NCBI RefSeq assembly: GCF_024168645.1 | Contig: NZ_JALJWF010000001.1 | Coordinates: 1,665,001 to 1,729,000, forward strand | Direction: 5' to 3' | From: Pseudomonas sp. GGS8 | GTDB lineage: Bacteria; Pseudomonadota; Gammaproteobacteria; Pseudomonadales; Pseudomonadaceae | DNA length: 64,000 nucleotides | Shown here: positions 41,601 through 55,902 of the stretch, piece by piece | Layout of the letters: each line of letters opens with the position of its first letter | How positions within the stretch are numbered: the first letter of the stretch is position 1 | The notes under the pieces: model-generated | What the model was told of the DNA's origin: nothing | The model's input: the letters and a program-made list of their open reading frames with translations, nothing else | Databases searched by the model: none | Translations under genes and position numbers: made by a program

Positions 41601-44600
41601 CGCGACCCTGACCAACGCCGCCGGCACCCCCGTGACCGTGACACTGAGCAACGGCGCCGTGATCACCATCGACGCCGGCAAAACCACCGGCACCGTGACC
41701 GTTCCGGCACCGTCCGATGACGTTTACAAAGACGCAGGCACGGTCCAGACCACCATCTCCACCGCCACCGGTGGCAATTTCGAGAACCTGGTGCCTAGCA
41801 CCACCCCGGCAGTCACCACCGTCACCGACACCATCGACACTTCGACGGTCAACCTGACCGCGACCAGCACTGTGGCTGAAGGCGGCACCGTGGTGTACAC
41901 GGCTTCCGTGTCTGCTCCGGTCACCGGTTCGCCAGTCGTCGTGACTCTGTCCAACGGCCAGACCATTACCATCCCAGTCGGCGCCAGCAGTGGTTCCGTC
42001 AATTTCGTTGCACCCAACGATGCGCTGGCCGGCGGCGGTTCGCTGAGCGTGAAGATCGACGACGCCAAGGGCGGCAACTACGAGAAGCTGGAGGTCGACA
42101 GCAAGTCGGCGGATACCTCGATCACTGACACGGCGGATACCACCACCCTCAGCCTGTCGGCGACCGATTCGGTGGCCGAAGGCGGCTCCATCGTTTACAC
42201 CGCGACCCTGACCAATGCCGCCGGCACGCCAGTCACCGTCACCCTGAGCAATGGCGCGGTGATCACCATCGCCGCCGGTGCCACCAGCGGCAGCGTGACC
42301 GTCGATGCACCGAAGGACGACGTCTACAAGGACGCCGGTCAGGTCGAAGTGACGATCAAGGATGCGGCGGGCGGTAATTTCGAGAACCTGGTGCCTAGCA
42401 CCACTCCGGCGGTTACCAGCGTCACCGATACCATCGATACCTCGACGGTGAATCTGACCGCGACCAGCGCTGTCGCCGAAGGCGGCACCGTGGTGTACAC
42501 CGCGTCCGTGTCGGCACCGGTCACCGGTTCGCCAGTGGTTGTGACCCTGTCGAACGGCCAGACCATCACCATTCCGGTCGGTTCGAGCAGCGGTTCTGTC
42601 AACTTCGTTGCACCCAACGATGCCCTGGCCGGTGGCGGTTCCCTGAGCGTCAAGATCGACGACGCCAAGGGCGGCAACTACGAGAAGCTGGAAGTCGACA
42701 GCAAATCGGCCGATACCTCGATCACCGACACTCCAGACACCACGACCCTCAGCCTGTCGGCAACCGACTCGGTCGCTGAAGGCGGTTCCATTGTTTACAC
42801 CGCCACCTTGACCAATGCCGCCGGCACGCCAGTCACCGTGACCCTGAGCAACGGCGCCGTGATCACCATCGACGCCGGCAAAACCACCGGCACCGTCACC
42901 GTTCCGGCGCCATCCGATGACGTTTACAAAGACGCCGGCACAGTCCAGGCAACCATCTCCACCGCCACCGGTGGCAATTTCGAGAACCTGGTGCCGAGCA
43001 CGGCCCCGGCGGTCACCAGCGTCAACGACACCATCGACACGAGCACTGTTTCGCTGAGTGCCACCGCGAACGTCGCCGAAGGCGGCACCGTGGTGTACAC
43101 CGCGTCCGTGTCGGCACCGGTCACCGGTTCGCCAGTGGTTGTCACCCTGTCGAACGGCCAGACCATCACCATTCCGGTCGGTTCGAGCAGCGGTTCTGTC
43201 AATTTCGTTGCACCCAACGATGCCCTGGCTGGTGGCAGTTCGCTGAGCGTGAAGATCGATGATGCCAAGGGCGGCAACTACGAGAAGCTGGAAGTCGACG
43301 GCAAGTCGGCCGACACCTCAGTGACTGACACGGCGGACACCACGACTCTCAGCCTGAGCGCATCCAACTCGGTCGCCGAAGGTGGCCAGATCACTTACAC
43401 CGCGACCCTGACCAATGCCGCCGGCACACCCGTGACCGTGACACTGAGCAACGGCGCCGTGATCACCATCGACGCCGGTAAAACCACCGGCACCGTGACC
43501 GTCCCGGCACCGTCCGATGACGTTTACAAAGACGCCGGCACCGTTGAAGTGACCATCAAAGACGCAACCGGCGGCAACTTCGAGAACCTGGTACCGAGCA
43601 CCACCCCAGCAGTGACCAGCGTCACCGACACCATCGACACCAGCACCGTTTCGCTGAGTGCTACCGCGAACGTCGCCGAGGGCGGCACCGTGGTGTACAC
43701 CGCGTCCGTGTCGGCACCGGTCACCGGTTCGCCAGTCGTCGTGACTTTGTCCAACGGCCAGACCATTACCATCTCAGTCGGCGCCAGCAGTGGTTCTGTC
43801 AACTTCACCGCCCCCAACGATGCGCTGGCCGGCGGCGGTTCCCTGAGCGTCAAGATCGACGATGCCAAGGGTGGCAACTACGAGAAGCTGGAGGTCGACA
43901 GCAAGTCGGCGGATACCTCGATCACTGACACGGCGGATACCACCACCCTCAGCCTGTCGGCGACCGATTCGGTGGCCGAAGGCGGTTCCATCGTTTACAC
44001 CGCCACCCTGACCAACGCCGCCGGCACGCCGGTCACCGTGACTTTGTCGAACGGTGCAGTGATCACCATCGCCGCCGGCGCCACCAGCGGCTCCGTGACT
44101 GTCGATGCACCGAAGGACGACGTCTACAAGGACGCCGGTCAGGTCGAAGTGACGATCAAGGATGCGGCGGGCGGCAACTTTGAAAACCTAGCGACCAATC
44201 CGGCAGCGGCGGTCACCGAGATCACCGATACCATCGACACTTCGACGGTCAACCTGACCGCGACCAGCACTGTGGCTGAAGGCGGCACCGTGATTTACAC
44301 GGCGTCCGTGTCTGCTCCGGTCACCGGCTCGCCAGTCGTCGTGACCCTGTCCAACGGCCAGACCATCACCATTCCGGTCGGTTCGAGCAGCGCCAGCGTG
44401 AACTTCACAGCGCCGAACGATGCGTTGGCCGGCGGCGGTTCGCTGAGCGTGAAGATCGACGACGCCAAGGGCGGCAACTACGAGAAGCTGGAAGTCGACG
44501 GCAAGTCGGCGGACACCTCAGTGACTGACACGGCGGACACCACGACTCTCAGCCTGAGCGCATCCAACTCGGTGGCTGAAGGCGGTTCCATCGTTTACAC

Positions 44601-47600
44601 CGCGACCCTGACCAACGCCGCCGGCGCGCCGGTCACCGTGACATTGAGTAACGGTGCCGTGATCACCATCGACGCCGGTAAAACCACCGGCACCGTGACC
44701 GTTCCGGCACCGTCCGATGACGTTTACAAAGACGCCGGCACGGTCCAGGCGACCATCTCCACCGCCACCGGTGGCAATTTCGAGAACCTGGTGCCGAGCA
44801 CCACCCCGGCAGTGACCACCGTTACCGACACCATCGACACCAGCACCGTTTCGCTGAGTGCCACCGCGAACGTCGCCGAAGGCGGCACCGTGGTGTACAC
44901 GGCTTCCGTGTCGGCGCCAGTCACCGGTTCACCAGTCGTCGTGACCCTGTCCAACGGCCAGACCATCACCATTCCGGTCGGTTCGAGCAGCGCCAGCGTG
45001 AACTTCACAGCGCCGAACGATGCGTTGGCCGGCGGCGGTTCCCTGAGCGTGAAGATCGACGACGCCAAGGGCGGCAACTACGAGAAGCTGGAAGTCGACG
45101 GCAAGTCGGCCGATACCTCGGTGACAGATACTCCAGACACCACGACTCTCAGCCTGAGCGCATCCAACTCGGTGGCTGAAGGCGGTTCCATCGTTTACAC
45201 CGCGACCCTGACCAACGCCGCCGGCGCGCCGGTCACCGTGACATTGAGTAACGGTGCCGTGATCACCATCGACGCCGGTAAAACCACCGGCACCGTGACC
45301 GTTCCGGCACCGTCCGATGACGTTTACAAAGACGCCGGCACGGTCCAGGCGACCATCTCCACCGCCACCGGTGGCAATTTCGAGAACCTGGTGCCGAGCA
45401 CCACCCCGGCAGTGACCACCGTTACCGACACCATCGACACCAGCACCGTTTCGCTGAGTGCCACCACGAACGTCGCCGAAGGCGGCACCGTGGTGTACAC
45501 GGCTTCCGTGTCGGCGCCAGTCACCGGTTCACCAGTCGTCGTGACCCTGTCCAACGGCCAGACCATCACCATTCCGGTCGGTTCGAGCAGCGCCAGCGTG
45601 AACTTCACAGCGCCGAACGATGCGTTGGCCGGCGGCGGTTCGCTGAGCGTGAAGATCGACGACGCCAAGGGCGGCAACTACGAGAAGCTGGAAGTCGACG
45701 GCAAATCGGCCGATACCTCGATCACCGATACTCCAGACACCACGACCCTCAGCCTGTCGGCAACCGACTCGGTCGCCGAAGGCGGTTCCATCGTTTACAC
45801 CGCGACCCTGACCAATGCCGCCGGCACGCCCGTGACCGTGACCCTGAGCAACGGCGCCGTGATCACCATCGACGCCGGTAAAACCACCGGCACCGTGACC
45901 GTTCCGGCGCCATCCGATGACGTTTACAAAGACGCCGGCACAGTTCAGGCAACCATCTCCACCGCCACCGGTGGCAACTTCGAGAACCTGGTGCCGAGCA
46001 CCACCCCGGCAGTCACCACCGTCACCGACACCATCGACACCAGCACCGTTTCACTGAGTGCTACCGCGAACGTCGCCGAGGGCGGCACCGTGGTGTACAC
46101 CGCGTCCGTGTCGGCACCGGTCACCGGCTCGCCAGTGGTTGTAACCCTGTCGAATGGCCAGACCATCACTATTCCGGTCGGTTCGAGCAGTGGTTCTGTC
46201 AACTTCGTTGCGCCAAACGACACCCTGGCCGGTGGCAGTTCCCTGAGCGTCAAGATCGACGACGCCAAGGGCGGCAACTACGAGAAGCTGGAAGTCGACG
46301 GCAAGTCGGCCGATACCTCGATCACTGACACGGCGGATACCACCACCCTCAGCCTGAGCGCGACCGACTCGGTGGCTGAAGGCGGCTCCATCGTTTACAC
46401 CGCGACCCTGACCAACGCCGCCGGCACACCAGTGACCGTGACGCTGAGCAACGGAGCTGTGATTACCATCGCCGCCGGCGCCACCAGCGGCAACGTGACC
46501 GTCGATGCACCGAAGGACGACGTCTACAAGGATGCCGGTCAAGTCGAAGTCACCATCAAGGATGCCGCGGGCGGCAACTTTGAAAACCTGGCCACCAGTC
46601 CGGTGGCAGCGGTTACCAGCGTCACCGATACCATCGATACCTCGACGGTGAATCTGACCGCGACCAGCACTGTGGCCGAGGGCGACACCGTGGTGTACAC
46701 CGCGTCCGTCTCCGCCCCCGTCACCGGTTCGCCAGTGGTTGTGACCCTGTCCAACGGCCAGACCATTACCATCCCGGTCGGTTCGAGCAGTGGTTCTGTC
46801 AACTTCGTTGCGCCCAACGACGCCCTGGCGGGCGGCGGTTCGCTGAGCGTCAAGATCGACGACGCGAAGGGCGGTAACTACGAGAAGTTGGAAGTCGACG
46901 GTAAGTCGGCCGACACCTCGGTGACAGATACTCCAGACACCACGACCCTCAGCCTGTCGGCAACCGACTCGGTCGCCGAAGGCGGTTCCATCGTTTACAC
47001 CGCGACCCTGACCAATACCGCCGGCACGCCCGTGACCGTGACCCTGAGCAACGGCGCCGTGATCACCATCGACGCCGGTAAAACCACCGGCACCGTGACC
47101 GTTCCGGCGCCATCCGATGACGTTTACAAAGACGCCGGCACAGTCCAGGCAACCATCTCCACCGCCACCGGTGGCAACTTCGAGAACCTGGTGCCGAGCA
47201 CCACCCCGGCAGTCACCACTGTCACCGACACCATCGACACCAGCACCGTTTCACTGAGTGCTACCGCGAACGTCGCCGAGGGCGGCACCGTGGTGTACAC
47301 CGCGTCAGTGTCGGCACCGGTCACCGGTTCGCCAGTGGTTGTGACCCTGAGCAACGGCCAGACCATCACCATTCCGGTCGGGTCGAGCAGCGGTTCTGTC
47401 AACTTCGTTGCACCCAACGATGCCCTGGCCGGTGGCGGTTCCCTGAGCGTCAAGATCGACGACGCCAAGGGCGGCAACTACGAGAAGCTGGAAGTCGACG
47501 GCAAATCGGCCGATACCTCGATCACCGACACTCCAGACACCACGACCCTCAGCCTGTCGGCAACCGACTCGGTCGCTGAAGGCGGTTCCATCGTTTACAC

Positions 47601-50600
47601 CGCGACCCTGACCAACGCCGCCGGCACACCCGTCACCGTGACCCTGAGCAACGGCGCCGTGATCACCATCGACGCCGGCAAAACCACCGGCACCGTGACC
47701 GTCCCGGCTCCATCCGATGACGTTTACAAAGACGCAGGCACAGTCCAGGCGACCATCTCCACCGCCACCGGTGGCAATTTCGAGAACCTGGTGCCGAGCA
47801 CTGCCCCGGCGGTCACCAGCGTCACCGATACCATCGATACCAGCACCGTCTCACTGAGTGCCACCGCGAACGTCGCCGAAGGCGGCACCGTGGTGTACAC
47901 CGCGTCAGTGTCGGCACCGGTCACCGGTTCGCCAGTCGTCGTGACTCTGTCCAACGGCCAGACCATTACCATCCCAGTCGGCGCCAGCAGCGGTTCTGTC
48001 AACTTCGTTGCACCCAACGATGCCCTGGCCGGCGGCGGTTCGCTGAGCGTCAAGATTGATGATGCGAAGGGCGGCAACTACGAGAAGCTGGAAGTCGACG
48101 GCAAGTCGGCCGATACCTCGATCACCGATACTCCAGACACCACCAACCTCAGCCTGAGCGCCACCGACTCGGTCGCCGAAGGCGGTTCCATCGTTTACAC
48201 CGCGACCCTGACCAATGCCGCCGGCACGCCCGTGACCGTGACGCTGAGCAACGGCGCCGTGATCACCATCGACGCCGGTAAAACCACCGGTACCGTGACC
48301 GTCCCGGCGCCGTCCGATGACGTTTACAAAGACGCCGGCACCGTTGAAGTGACCATCAAAGACGCAACCGGCGGCAACTTCGAGAACCTGGTACCGAGCA
48401 CCACCCCAGCAGTGACCACCGTCACCGACACCATCGACACCAGCACCGTTTCACTGAGTGCTACCGCGAACGTCGCCGAGGGCGGCACCGTGGTGTACAC
48501 CGCGTCCGTGTCGGCACCGGTCACCGGCTCGCCAGTGGTTGTAACCCTGTCGAATGGCCAGACCATCACTATTCCGGTCGGTGCCAGCAGCGGTTCTGTC
48601 AACTTCGTTGCACCCAACGATGCCCTGGCCGGTGGCAGTTCCTTGAGCGTGAAGATCGACGACGCCAAGGGCGGCAACTACGAGAAGCTGGAAGTCGACG
48701 GCAAGTCGGCGGACACCTCAGTGACTGACACGGCGGACACCACGACTCTCAGCCTGAGCGCATCCAACTCGGTCGCCGAAGGCGGCTCCATCGTTTACAC
48801 CGCGACCCTGACCAACGCCGCCGGCACACCGGTGACCGTCACGCTGAGCAACGGTGCCGTGATCACCATCGACGCAGGCAAAACCACCGGCACCGTGACC
48901 GTTCCGGCGCCATCCGATGACGTTTACAAAGACGCAGGCACGGTCCAGGCCACCATCTCCACCGCCACCGGTGGCAATTTCGAGAACCTGGTGCCGAGCA
49001 CTGCCCCGGCAGTCACCACCGTTACCGACACCATCGACACCAGCACCGTTTCGCTGAGTGCCACCGCGAACGTCGCCGAAGGCGGCACCGTGGTGTACAC
49101 GGCTTCCGTGTCGGCGCCAGTCACCGGTTCACCAGTGGTTGTGACCCTGTCCAACGGCCAGACCATCATCATTCCGGTCGGCGCCAGCAGCGGTTCTGTC
49201 AACTTCGTTGCACCCAACGATGCCCTGGCCGGTGGCGGTTCCCTGAGCGTCAAGATCGACGACGCCAAGGGCGGCAACTACGAGAAGCTGGAAGTCGACG
49301 GCAAGTCGGCGGATACTTCGGTGACCGACACCGTCGACACCACCAACCTCAGCCTGAGCGCCACCAACTCGGTCGCCGAAGGCGGCTCCATCGTTTACAC
49401 CGCGACTCTGACCAACGCCGCCGGCACCCCGGTGACCGTGACGCTGAGCAACGGCGCCGTGATCACCATCGACGCCGGTAAAACCAACGGTACCGTGACC
49501 GTCCCGGCGCCATCCGATGACGTTTACAAAGACGCAGGCACAGTCCAGGCGACCATCTCCACCGCCACCGGTGGAAATTTCGAGAACCTGGTGCCGAGCA
49601 CCACTCCGGCGGTTACCAGCGTCACCGATACCATTGACACTTCGACGGTCAACCTGACCGCGACCAGCACTGTGGCTGAAGGCGGCACCGTGGTGTACAC
49701 GGCGTCCGTGTCGGCCCCGGTCACCGGCTCGCCAGTCGTCGTGACTCTGTCCAACGGCCAGACCATTACCATCCCAGTCGGCGCCAGCAGCGGTTCTGTC
49801 AACTTCGTTGCACCCAACGATGCGCTGGCCGGTGGCGGTTCTTTGAGCGTCAAGATCGACGATGCCAAGGGCGGCAACTACGAGAAGCTGGAGGTCGACA
49901 GCAAGTCGGCGGATACCTCGATCACTGACACGGCGGATACCACCACCCTCAGCCTGTCGGCGACGGATTCGGTGGCCGAAGGCGGCTCCATCGTTTACAC
50001 CGCAACCTTGACCAACGCCGCCGGCACACCCGTGACCGTGACGCTGAGCAACGGCGCCGTGATCACCATCGATGCAGGCAAAACCACCGGCACCGTCACC
50101 GTCCCAGCGCCATCCGATGACGTTTACAAAGACGCGGGCACAGTCCAGGCCACCATCTCCACCGCCACCGGTGGCAATTTCGAGAACCTGGTGCCGAGCA
50201 CTGCCCCGGCAGTGACCACCGTCACCGACACGATCGACACCAGTACCGTTTCGCTGACTGCGACCGCGAACGTCGCCGAAGGCGGCACCGTCACTTACAC
50301 CGCGACCGTCGGCGCACCGGTGACTGGCAGCCCGGTCACCGTGTCTCTGGCCAACGGCCAGACCATCACCATCGACATCGGCAAAACCACCGGTACCGTG
50401 ACCACCGCCGCGCCGAACGACGCCTTGGCCGGCCATGCTCCGCTGACCAACTCGATCACCAACGTCAGCGGCGGCAACTACGAAAATCTGGTGGCGGACA
50501 AAACGCCGGTCAGCACCACCGTGACCGACACCGTCGACACCACCAGCCTCAGCCTGAGCGCCACCAACTCGGTCGCCGAAGGCGGCTCCATCGTTTACAC

Positions 50601-53600
50601 CGCGACCCTGACCAACGCCGCCGGCACACCGGTGACCGTCACGCTGAGCAATGGCGCCGTGATCACCATCGACGCTGGCAAAACCACCGGCACCGTGACC
50701 GTTCCGGCACCGTCCGATGACGTTTACAAAGACGCCGGCACGGTCCAGGCCACCATTTCCACCGCCACCGGTGGCAATTTCGAGAACCTGGTGCCGAGCA
50801 CTGCCCCGGCAGTGACCACCGTCACCGACACCATCGACACCAGTACCGTTTCGCTGACTGCGACCGCGAACGTCGCCGAAGGCGGCACCGTCACTTACAC
50901 CGCGACCGTCGGTGCACCGGTGACGGGCAGCCCGGTCACCGTGTCCCTGGCCAACGGCCAGACGATCACCATCGACATCGGCAAAACCACCGGCACCGTG
51001 ACCACCGCCGCGCCGAACGATGCACTGGCCGGTCATGCTCCGCTGACCAACTCGATCACCAACGTCAGCGGCGGCAACTACGAAAATCTGGTGGCGGACA
51101 AAACGCCGGTCAGCACCACCGTGACCGACACCGTCGACACCACCAACCTCAGCCTGAGCGCCACCAACTCGGTCGCCGAAGGTGGCCAGATCACCTATAC
51201 CGCGACCCTGACCAATGCCGCCGGCACCCCGGTGACCGTCACGCTGAGCAACGGCGCCGTGATCACCATCGACGCCGGCAAAACCACCGGCACCGTGACC
51301 GTCCCAGCTCCATCCGATGACGTTTACAAAGACGCCGGCACAGTCCAGGCGACCATATCCACCGCCACCGGTGGCAATTTCGAGAACCTGGTGCCGAGCA
51401 CCACCCCGGCAGTCACCACCGTCACCGACACCATCGACACCAGCACCGTTTCGCTGAGTGCCACCGCTTCGGCGGCTGAGGGCGGCACCGTCACTTACAC
51501 CGCGACCGTCGGTGCACCGGTGACGGGCAGCCCGGTCACCGTGTCCCTGGCCAACGGTCAGACGATCACCATCGACGTCGGCAAAACCACCGGTACAGTG
51601 ACCACCGCCGCACCGAACGACGCCTTGGCCGGCCACGCTCCGCTGACCAACTCGATCACCAACGTCAGCGGCGGCAACTACGAAAATCTGGTGGCGGACA
51701 AAACGCCGGTCAGCACCACCGTGACCGACACCGTCGACACCACCAACCTCAGCCTGAACGCCACCAACTCGGTCGCCGAAGGCGGTCAGATCACTTACAC
51801 CGCGACCCTGACCAATGCCGCCGGCACCCCGGTGACCGTGACGTTGAGCAACGGCGCCGTGATCACCATCGACGCCGGTAAAACCACCGGCACCGTGACC
51901 GTCCCAGCTCCATCCGATGACGTTTACAAAGACGCAGGCACGGTCCAGGCCACCATCTCCACCGCCACCGGTGGCAATTTCGAGAACCTGGTACCGAGCA
52001 CCACCCCGGCAGTCACCAGCGTCACTGACACGATCGACAAAACCGAAGTCAGCATCAGCGGCAGCACCTCGGTGACTGAAGGCCAGACCGCCAGTTATAC
52101 CGTCAGCCTGACCCACCCGGCGCAGACCGAAGTGACCCTGAAGATCGTCTACAGTGGCACCGCCGCCGACGGCTCGGACTTCACCGGTGTGTACACCGTG
52201 AAAATCCCGGCCGGCGCCAGCAGCGCGAACTTCAACGTCGCGACGCTGGACGACAAGCTCACCGAGGGTACCGAGAACTTTGTGGTCAAGATCGACTCGG
52301 CCACCGGCGGCAACTTCGAAAACCTCGCGGTCAGCAGCACCAACGGCAGCGTCAGTACCTCGATCATCGACAACGATGCCGCGCCGGTTCTCGACCTGGA
52401 CGCCAACAACTCCAGCGGGGCCACCGGGGCTAACTACAACGTGACCTTCACCGAAGGCACCACCGGCCAGGGCGTCTCGATCGGCGATACCGACCTGAGC
52501 ATCACCGACCCGGACAGCACGATGCTGACCGGCGCCACCATCGTGCTGACCAACCGTCAGCCGGGCGATGCGCTGAACCTGGGTAACAGCGTCAATGGCA
52601 TCAGCATCAACGCCAACAGCCAGAACGGCACGGTGACCCTGACGCTGTCGGGCAACGCGACGCTGGCCGACTACATGCAGCAAATCAAAAACATCAGCTT
52701 CACCAATAGCAGTGAGGATCCGAGCACCGTGCCGCGGATCATCACCGTGACGGTGACCGATGGCAGCAATTACTCCAACACCGCGACCACCACCGTCAAC
52801 GTGGTGGCCGTGAACGACGCGCCGACCGCCGCGCCGGTTAACGTCACCGGCACCGAAGACACCCCGCTGATCCTCGGTTGGTCGACCTTCGGCGTCAGCG
52901 ATGTCGACAGCCCGGCCGCCAACCTGGGGGTGAAAATCACTCAGCTGCCGGGCGACGGCAAATTGCAGTACCTGGACGGTGCGACCTGGAAAGACGTAAC
53001 GACCAACCAGACCATCAGCAAGGCCGACATTGATGCTGGCAAGTTGCGCTTCACACCGGATGCCAACGAATCAGGCGTTGACGGCTACGGTGGCAGCAGC
53101 GTGGGCAATAACCAGGCGGACTACGCGCAGATCAAGTTCCAGCCAACCGACGGTCAACTGCTGGGCAACACCGGCACGGTGAAAATCGACATCACGCCGG
53201 TTGCCGACGCGCCATCCCTGAGCGTCGCGGACAACAGCGTCAAGTCCACCGGACTGATCAAGGAAGTCTGGACCGGTCTGTCGGGCCTGGGCACCGATGG
53301 CAGCGGTGCGCCGTCCGGCACGCTGAAATCGGTCATCGACGCCGCAGGCACCCCGAACTCCACCGGCACCGTGACCAACGTTCAGTCCGACGGCGGCGTC
53401 ACCGCTGGCACGGCCTCGAAAACGTCCGGCCTGATCTACCTCGAAGCCGGCAAGACGTACACCTTCAGCGGCACCGGCGATGACAGCCTGTTGGTGACCA
53501 TCGGTGGCCAGAACGTGGCCGCGACGACTTGGGGCGCAGGCGGTAACCTGAACGGTTCGTTCACCCCGACCACCAGCGGTTATTACACCCTGGACATTTA

Positions 53601-55755
53601 CCACCATAACCAGAAGGGCCCGGGCAGCTATGACGTCAACCTGTCGGTCAACGGCGGTGCGGCGGTCGACCTCAGCAGCGCCGGCGTGCCGCTGTACACC
53701 GGCGTGGCGGATCTGGCGGCGTCTGGCGTGACAGTGTCCGACCTGCACGGCACCAATGGCGAAGGCTACTACAACGGCTACAAACTCAACGAAGGCGCTG
53801 AAGGCACCAGCGTTCACCTGTCCGCGATCAAAACCGCACTGACCGACACCGACGGCTCCGAAAGCCTGAGCGTGAAGATCAGCGGCATTCCGGCGGGCTC
53901 GGTGCTCACCGATGGCGCGGGCCACACCTTCACCGCCAGCACCACCTCCGGCGAAGCCAACGTCACCGGCTGGAACCTCGGCACCCTGACCGTCACGCCA
54001 CCGCCGTACTACAACGGCCAGTTCACCCTGACCGTCACCTCGACGTCCACCGAAGCACTCGGCGGTTCGGCACTGAGCACCGCGCAGATCCCGGTCACGG
54101 TGTACCCGGCGGTCTACAACGCCGTGACCGCCACGGCGGCCGATGACACGATCACCGGCACCGACGGCAACGACATCGTGGTCGCCGACATTGGCGGGCT
54201 GACCGTGGTGCCGGGCACCAATTACAACATCGCGTTCATGGTCGACAGTTCGGGCAGCATGAGCAGCACGTCGATCAACGCCGCCAAGGATTCGCTGACG
54301 GCGGTGTTCAACACCCTCAAGCAAAGCCTGGGCGGCAACTCCGGGACCGTGAATATTTTCCTGGTGGACTTCGATACCCAGATCAACAAATCGGTGTCGG
54401 TGAACCTGAACGACCCGAACGCGCTGACCTTACTCAAATCCGTTCTGGACTCGATGTCGTCCGGCGGCGGCACCAACTACGAGGACGTGTTCAAAACCAC
54501 GGCCAACTGGTTCCAGAGTGCCGACGCCCTTGCCAACACCGGCGCGAAGAACCTCACGTACTTCATCACCGACGGCAAGCCGACCTACTACCAGAGCGGC
54601 GAACAAACCAACCCGACCTTGTATGGCAACGTGAAGCTCGATGACGTCGTCACCACCACCAATTACAAGTTGGGGCAGACCTATTCCAGCAACTTGGACA
54701 GCACTCACTCCCTGACCATCGACAGCGCCGGCAACGTCACGCTGCAGACGCTGAAAAGCTCGGGGCGCTGGAGCAGTTCTGAACTGGGCACCCTGCATGC
54801 CGAGGGCAACGGCACGTACGAACTGTCCTATCGCGATGGCACCGGCTACAGCACCGATTCCACCGCCATCGACAACTCCACCAGCAGCTTCACGTTGCTG
54901 AGCAACGTGTCGACGGTGGAGGCCATCGGCCTGAACAAGGACGTCACTCTCACCGACCTCAAACCGTACGACTCGGATCAAACGCCACAAACCAACATCG
55001 ACCCCAAAGACCTGGCCAACTCGATCATCGGCCATACCGAAGCGACGATGCCTGGTGCCGATACGGTCAGCGGCGGTGACGGCAACGACATCCTGTTCGG
55101 CGATCTGGTGAGCTTCAATGGCATTGCCGGTGAGGGATATCAGGCGATGCAGGCGTTCGTCGCCCAGCAAACCGGTGTCGACGTCAGCAAAGTCACTACC
55201 AGCAACGTGCACCAGTACATCACCGAGCACTACACCGCATTCGACGTGTCTGGCGCTCACGATGGTAACGACACGCTGCTGGGTGGCGCGGGCAACGACA
55301 TTCTCTTCGGCCAGGGCGGCAACGACCTCCTCGACGGCGGCAAGGGCAATGACATCCTGCTCGGCGGCACCGGCAATGACTCGTTGATCGGCGGTCAAGG
55401 CAACGACATTCTGATTGGCGGCTCGGGTGCCGACACCTTCATCTGGAAGGCTGGCGACACCGGCAGCGACGTGATCAAGGACTTCAAGGCCAGTGAAGGC
55501 GACCGCATCGACCTGCGTGATTTGTTGCAGGGTGAAAGTGGCAGCACGATCGACCACTTCCTGAAGATCACCACCGTGGACGGCGTGTCGTCCCTGCAAG
55601 TCAGCTCCGCCGGCAAGTTCAACGGCGCCGACGCCGCAGCGGCCACCCCTGATGTGACGATCAAACTGGAAGGTAACAATTGGTCCAGCGCCAGCATCAA
55701 CTCGTTGATCGCCGGCAGTGACCCGACCATCAAGATCGATCACAACAACAGCTGA
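38620..55755 (+). CDS. lapA: LapA, giant retained RTX-type biofilm adhesin
   Basis: The 5,711-residue surface adhesin has an N-terminal retention module (residues 1-106; start [14 protein letters not shown]) and a LapG cleavage region [10 protein letters not shown], with the first TAAG at residues 107-110. Forty-three Ig-like repeats of 100 residues follow (about 173-4470), then a Calx-beta-like domain (about 4470-4590), cadherin-like and PA14-like parts (about 4600-5025) and a von Willebrand A domain with MIDAS DSSGS (about 5200-5400). RTX nonapeptides (GGxGND, about 5550-5607) and a type I C-terminal secretion signal end the protein. The frame opens at 38503, but the ATG at 38620 has GGAGAG upstream and begins the module exactly. 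LapBCE exports it and LapG/LapD control its release. Confidence 0.96.
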   Translation: MSSVVAIVKSIVGQVFAVSPEGIRRVLVEGDRLFVGDQVDTGAAGAITLELADGRTLDLGRDTQWSGSNPDSSTDLAQATAQAAPSVDELQQAIAAGADPTTALEATAAGPTAAGAGGAAGGGHSFVALEATAARVDPTIGFPTAGLATAALATQNTTGGQTANTSSNALRESTLSLSATPTITEAGGVLVYTATLTQAPLTDLTITLSNGSVIVITAGQTTGIVNVPLAPNDTVYNDPTQIDVTVTGTTGGSGIVVTPPTAPAVTQVTDTVDTTTVTLTAGSTVTEGGQITYTATLTNPAQTPVTVTLSNGSTITIAAGNTTGSVNVPTPANDVYNNGSSVSTTITGTTGGNFENLVPNPTPAVTTITDSVDNTGLTLTATGSVTEGGQITYTATLTNPAQTPVTVTLSNGSTITIEAGKTTGSVNVDTPANDVYNNGSTVSTTITGTTGGNFENLVPSTTPAVTTITDSIDNTGLSLSATGTVVEGGQITYTATLTNPAGTPMTVTLSNGSVITIEAGKTSGSVTVETPANDVYNNGSTVGTTITGATGGNFENLVPSTTPAVTTITDSIDNTGLSLSATGTVVEGGQITYTATLTNPAGTPMTVTLSNGSVITIEAGKTTGSVTVETPANDVYNNSSTVSTTITGTTGGNFENLVPSTTPAVTTITDSIDNTGLSLSATGTVVEGGQITYTATLTNPAGTPMTVTLSNGSVITIEAGKTTGSVTVETPANDVYNNGSTVSTTITGTTGGNFEQLTPSTEPALTTITDSKDDTGLSLSASTEVAEGGQILYTATLTNPAGTPVTVTLSNGAVITIDAGKTTGSVTVPAPSDDVYKDAGTVQATISTATGGNFENLVPSTTPAVTTVTDTIDTSTVSLSATANVAEGDTVVYTASVSAPVTGSPVVVTLSNGQTITIPVGSSSASVNFTAPNDALAGGSSLSVKIDDAKGGNYEKLEVDGKSADTSITDTPDTTTLSLSATDSVAEGGSIVYTATLTNAAGTPVTVTLSNGAVITIDAGKTTGTVTVPAPSDDVYKDAGTVQTTISTATGGNFENLVPSTTPAVTTVTDTIDTSTVNLTATSTVAEGGTVVYTASVSAPVTGSPVVVTLSNGQTITIPVGASSGSVNFVAPNDALAGGGSLSVKIDDAKGGNYEKLEVDSKSADTSITDTADTTTLSLSATDSVAEGGSIVYTATLTNAAGTPVTVTLSNGAVITIAAGATSGSVTVDAPKDDVYKDAGQVEVTIKDAAGGNFENLVPSTTPAVTSVTDTIDTSTVNLTATSAVAEGGTVVYTASVSAPVTGSPVVVTLSNGQTITIPVGSSSGSVNFVAPNDALAGGGSLSVKIDDAKGGNYEKLEVDSKSADTSITDTPDTTTLSLSATDSVAEGGSIVYTATLTNAAGTPVTVTLSNGAVITIDAGKTTGTVTVPAPSDDVYKDAGTVQATISTATGGNFENLVPSTAPAVTSVNDTIDTSTVSLSATANVAEGGTVVYTASVSAPVTGSPVVVTLSNGQTITIPVGSSSGSVNFVAPNDALAGGSSLSVKIDDAKGGNYEKLEVDGKSADTSVTDTADTTTLSLSASNSVAEGGQITYTATLTNAAGTPVTVTLSNGAVITIDAGKTTGTVTVPAPSDDVYKDAGTVEVTIKDATGGNFENLVPSTTPAVTSVTDTIDTSTVSLSATANVAEGGTVVYTASVSAPVTGSPVVVTLSNGQTITISVGASSGSVNFTAPNDALAGGGSLSVKIDDAKGGNYEKLEVDSKSADTSITDTADTTTLSLSATDSVAEGGSIVYTATLTNAAGTPVTVTLSNGAVITIAAGATSGSVTVDAPKDDVYKDAGQVEVTIKDAAGGNFENLATNPAAAVTEITDTIDTSTVNLTATSTVAEGGTVIYTASVSAPVTGSPVVVTLSNGQTITIPVGSSSASVNFTAPNDALAGGGSLSVKIDDAKGGNYEKLEVDGKSADTSVTDTADTTTLSLSASNSVAEGGSIVYTATLTNAAGAPVTVTLSNGAVITIDAGKTTGTVTVPAPSDDVYKDAGTVQATISTATGGNFENLVPSTTPAVTTVTDTIDTSTVSLSATANVAEGGTVVYTASVSAPVTGSPVVVTLSNGQTITIPVGSSSASVNFTAPNDALAGGGSLSVKIDDAKGGNYEKLEVDGKSADTSVTDTPDTTTLSLSASNSVAEGGSIVYTATLTNAAGAPVTVTLSNGAVITIDAGKTTGTVTVPAPSDDVYKDAGTVQATISTATGGNFENLVPSTTPAVTTVTDTIDTSTVSLSATTNVAEGGTVVYTASVSAPVTGSPVVVTLSNGQTITIPVGSSSASVNFTAPNDALAGGGSLSVKIDDAKGGNYEKLEVDGKSADTSITDTPDTTTLSLSATDSVAEGGSIVYTATLTNAAGTPVTVTLSNGAVITIDAGKTTGTVTVPAPSDDVYKDAGTVQATISTATGGNFENLVPSTTPAVTTVTDTIDTSTVSLSATANVAEGGTVVYTASVSAPVTGSPVVVTLSNGQTITIPVGSSSGSVNFVAPNDTLAGGSSLSVKIDDAKGGNYEKLEVDGKSADTSITDTADTTTLSLSATDSVAEGGSIVYTATLTNAAGTPVTVTLSNGAVITIAAGATSGNVTVDAPKDDVYKDAGQVEVTIKDAAGGNFENLATSPVAAVTSVTDTIDTSTVNLTATSTVAEGDTVVYTASVSAPVTGSPVVVTLSNGQTITIPVGSSSGSVNFVAPNDALAGGGSLSVKIDDAKGGNYEKLEVDGKSADTSVTDTPDTTTLSLSATDSVAEGGSIVYTATLTNTAGTPVTVTLSNGAVITIDAGKTTGTVTVPAPSDDVYKDAGTVQATISTATGGNFENLVPSTTPAVTTVTDTIDTSTVSLSATANVAEGGTVVYTASVSAPVTGSPVVVTLSNGQTITIPVGSSSGSVNFVAPNDALAGGGSLSVKIDDAKGGNYEKLEVDGKSADTSITDTPDTTTLSLSATDSVAEGGSIVYTATLTNAAGTPVTVTLSNGAVITIDAGKTTGTVTVPAPSDDVYKDAGTVQATISTATGGNFENLVPSTAPAVTSVTDTIDTSTVSLSATANVAEGGTVVYTASVSAPVTGSPVVVTLSNGQTITIPVGASSGSVNFVAPNDALAGGGSLSVKIDDAKGGNYEKLEVDGKSADTSITDTPDTTNLSLSATDSVAEGGSIVYTATLTNAAGTPVTVTLSNGAVITIDAGKTTGTVTVPAPSDDVYKDAGTVEVTIKDATGGNFENLVPSTTPAVTTVTDTIDTSTVSLSATANVAEGGTVVYTASVSAPVTGSPVVVTLSNGQTITIPVGASSGSVNFVAPNDALAGGSSLSVKIDDAKGGNYEKLEVDGKSADTSVTDTADTTTLSLSASNSVAEGGSIVYTATLTNAAGTPVTVTLSNGAVITIDAGKTTGTVTVPAPSDDVYKDAGTVQATISTATGGNFENLVPSTAPAVTTVTDTIDTSTVSLSATANVAEGGTVVYTASVSAPVTGSPVVVTLSNGQTIIIPVGASSGSVNFVAPNDALAGGGSLSVKIDDAKGGNYEKLEVDGKSADTSVTDTVDTTNLSLSATNSVAEGGSIVYTATLTNAAGTPVTVTLSNGAVITIDAGKTNGTVTVPAPSDDVYKDAGTVQATISTATGGNFENLVPSTTPAVTSVTDTIDTSTVNLTATSTVAEGGTVVYTASVSAPVTGSPVVVTLSNGQTITIPVGASSGSVNFVAPNDALAGGGSLSVKIDDAKGGNYEKLEVDSKSADTSITDTADTTTLSLSATDSVAEGGSIVYTATLTNAAGTPVTVTLSNGAVITIDAGKTTGTVTVPAPSDDVYKDAGTVQATISTATGGNFENLVPSTAPAVTTVTDTIDTSTVSLTATANVAEGGTVTYTATVGAPVTGSPVTVSLANGQTITIDIGKTTGTVTTAAPNDALAGHAPLTNSITNVSGGNYENLVADKTPVSTTVTDTVDTTSLSLSATNSVAEGGSIVYTATLTNAAGTPVTVTLSNGAVITIDAGKTTGTVTVPAPSDDVYKDAGTVQATISTATGGNFENLVPSTAPAVTTVTDTIDTSTVSLTATANVAEGGTVTYTATVGAPVTGSPVTVSLANGQTITIDIGKTTGTVTTAAPNDALAGHAPLTNSITNVSGGNYENLVADKTPVSTTVTDTVDTTNLSLSATNSVAEGGQITYTATLTNAAGTPVTVTLSNGAVITIDAGKTTGTVTVPAPSDDVYKDAGTVQATISTATGGNFENLVPSTTPAVTTVTDTIDTSTVSLSATASAAEGGTVTYTATVGAPVTGSPVTVSLANGQTITIDVGKTTGTVTTAAPNDALAGHAPLTNSITNVSGGNYENLVADKTPVSTTVTDTVDTTNLSLNATNSVAEGGQITYTATLTNAAGTPVTVTLSNGAVITIDAGKTTGTVTVPAPSDDVYKDAGTVQATISTATGGNFENLVPSTTPAVTSVTDTIDKTEVSISGSTSVTEGQTASYTVSLTHPAQTEVTLKIVYSGTAADGSDFTGVYTVKIPAGASSANFNVATLDDKLTEGTENFVVKIDSATGGNFENLAVSSTNGSVSTSIIDNDAAPVLDLDANNSSGATGANYNVTFTEGTTGQGVSIGDTDLSITDPDSTMLTGATIVLTNRQPGDALNLGNSVNGISINANSQNGTVTLTLSGNATLADYMQQIKNISFTNSSEDPSTVPRIITVTVTDGSNYSNTATTTVNVVAVNDAPTAAPVNVTGTEDTPLILGWSTFGVSDVDSPAANLGVKITQLPGDGKLQYLDGATWKDVTTNQTISKADIDAGKLRFTPDANESGVDGYGGSSVGNNQADYAQIKFQPTDGQLLGNTGTVKIDITPVADAPSLSVADNSVKSTGLIKEVWTGLSGLGTDGSGAPSGTLKSVIDAAGTPNSTGTVTNVQSDGGVTAGTASKTSGLIYLEAGKTYTFSGTGDDSLLVTIGGQNVAATTWGAGGNLNGSFTPTTSGYYTLDIYHHNQKGPGSYDVNLSVNGGAAVDLSSAGVPLYTGVADLAASGVTVSDLHGTNGEGYYNGYKLNEGAEGTSVHLSAIKTALTDTDGSESLSVKISGIPAGSVLTDGAGHTFTASTTSGEANVTGWNLGTLTVTPPPYYNGQFTLTVTSTSTEALGGSALSTAQIPVTVYPAVYNAVTATAADDTITGTDGNDIVVADIGGLTVVPGTNYNIAFMVDSSGSMSSTSINAAKDSLTAVFNTLKQSLGGNSGTVNIFLVDFDTQINKSVSVNLNDPNALTLLKSVLDSMSSGGGTNYEDVFKTTANWFQSADALANTGAKNLTYFITDGKPTYYQSGEQTNPTLYGNVKLDDVVTTTNYKLGQTYSSNLDSTHSLTIDSAGNVTLQTLKSSGRWSSSELGTLHAEGNGTYELSYRDGTGYSTDSTAIDNSTSSFTLLSNVSTVEAIGLNKDVTLTDLKPYDSDQTPQTNIDPKDLANSIIGHTEATMPGADTVSGGDGNDILFGDLVSFNGIAGEGYQAMQAFVAQQTGVDVSKVTTSNVHQYITEHYTAFDVSGAHDGNDTLLGGAGNDILFGQGGNDLLDGGKGNDILLGGTGNDSLIGGQGNDILIGGSGADTFIWKAGDTGSDVIKDFKASEGDRIDLRDLLQGESGSTIDHFLKITTVDGVSSLQVSSAGKFNGADAAAATPDVTIKLEGNNWSSASINSLIAGSDPTIKIDHNNS
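38938..38964 (+). other. lapA: LapG cleavage-site region with two TAAG motifs
   Basis: The codons give TAAG at residues 107-110 and again at 112-115, separated by one Pro. In the studied P. fluorescens LapA, LapG cuts between the two Ala residues of a single TAAG at about residue 108. The same numbering here is strong support for the chosen lapA start and for conserved LapG control. Confidence 0.85.
39136..52035 (+). repeat. lapA: 43 tandem Ig-like units of about 300 bp, mostly a 600-bp A-B superrepeat
   Basis: The first unit (39136 on) is divergent. Five A-like units follow ([26 protein letters not shown] type). From about 40905 to 52035, 19 A units ([27 protein letters not shown]) alternate with 18 B units ([19 protein letters not shown]... 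[14 protein letters not shown]). The last three B units are a B' form ([20 protein letters not shown]). The anchor codon for Glu in VAEGG falls every 300 bases from 39480 to 51780 with no length change. Confidence 0.95.
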
Positions 55756-55765
55756 TACGTAGGCT

Positions 55766-55792
55766 GAAGGCCGCCCACAACGGGCGGCCTTC
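55766..55792 (+). terminator. Terminator hairpin after lapA
   Basis: GAAGGCCGCCC pairs with GGGCGGCCTTC across a five-base loop, 11 bases after the lapA stop. Flanking ACGTA and TACGT-like bases extend the symmetry. There is no long U-tract, so termination may be assisted. Confidence 0.7.
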
Positions 55793-55902
55793 ACGTATGC
55801 GAACACCTCACGGGTGACGATTTCGTCTTCGCACCGCATACTCGCCTGCGTTGGCCTATGCTGCTGACAGCATGACGCTGGTCCATTTCCGAGGGATGCT
55901 CA

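Noticed and set aside
39136..52035. CRISPR array or satellite-like DNA
   Set aside because: Units are coding, 300 bp long, with protein-level constraint and no short repeat-spacer pattern.
49129..52683. 1,184-codon minus-strand open frame inside lapA, with many 117-codon relatives every 600 bp
   Set aside because: These are antisense shadows of the repeat array, repeated at exactly the superrepeat period. They have no independent start signals.
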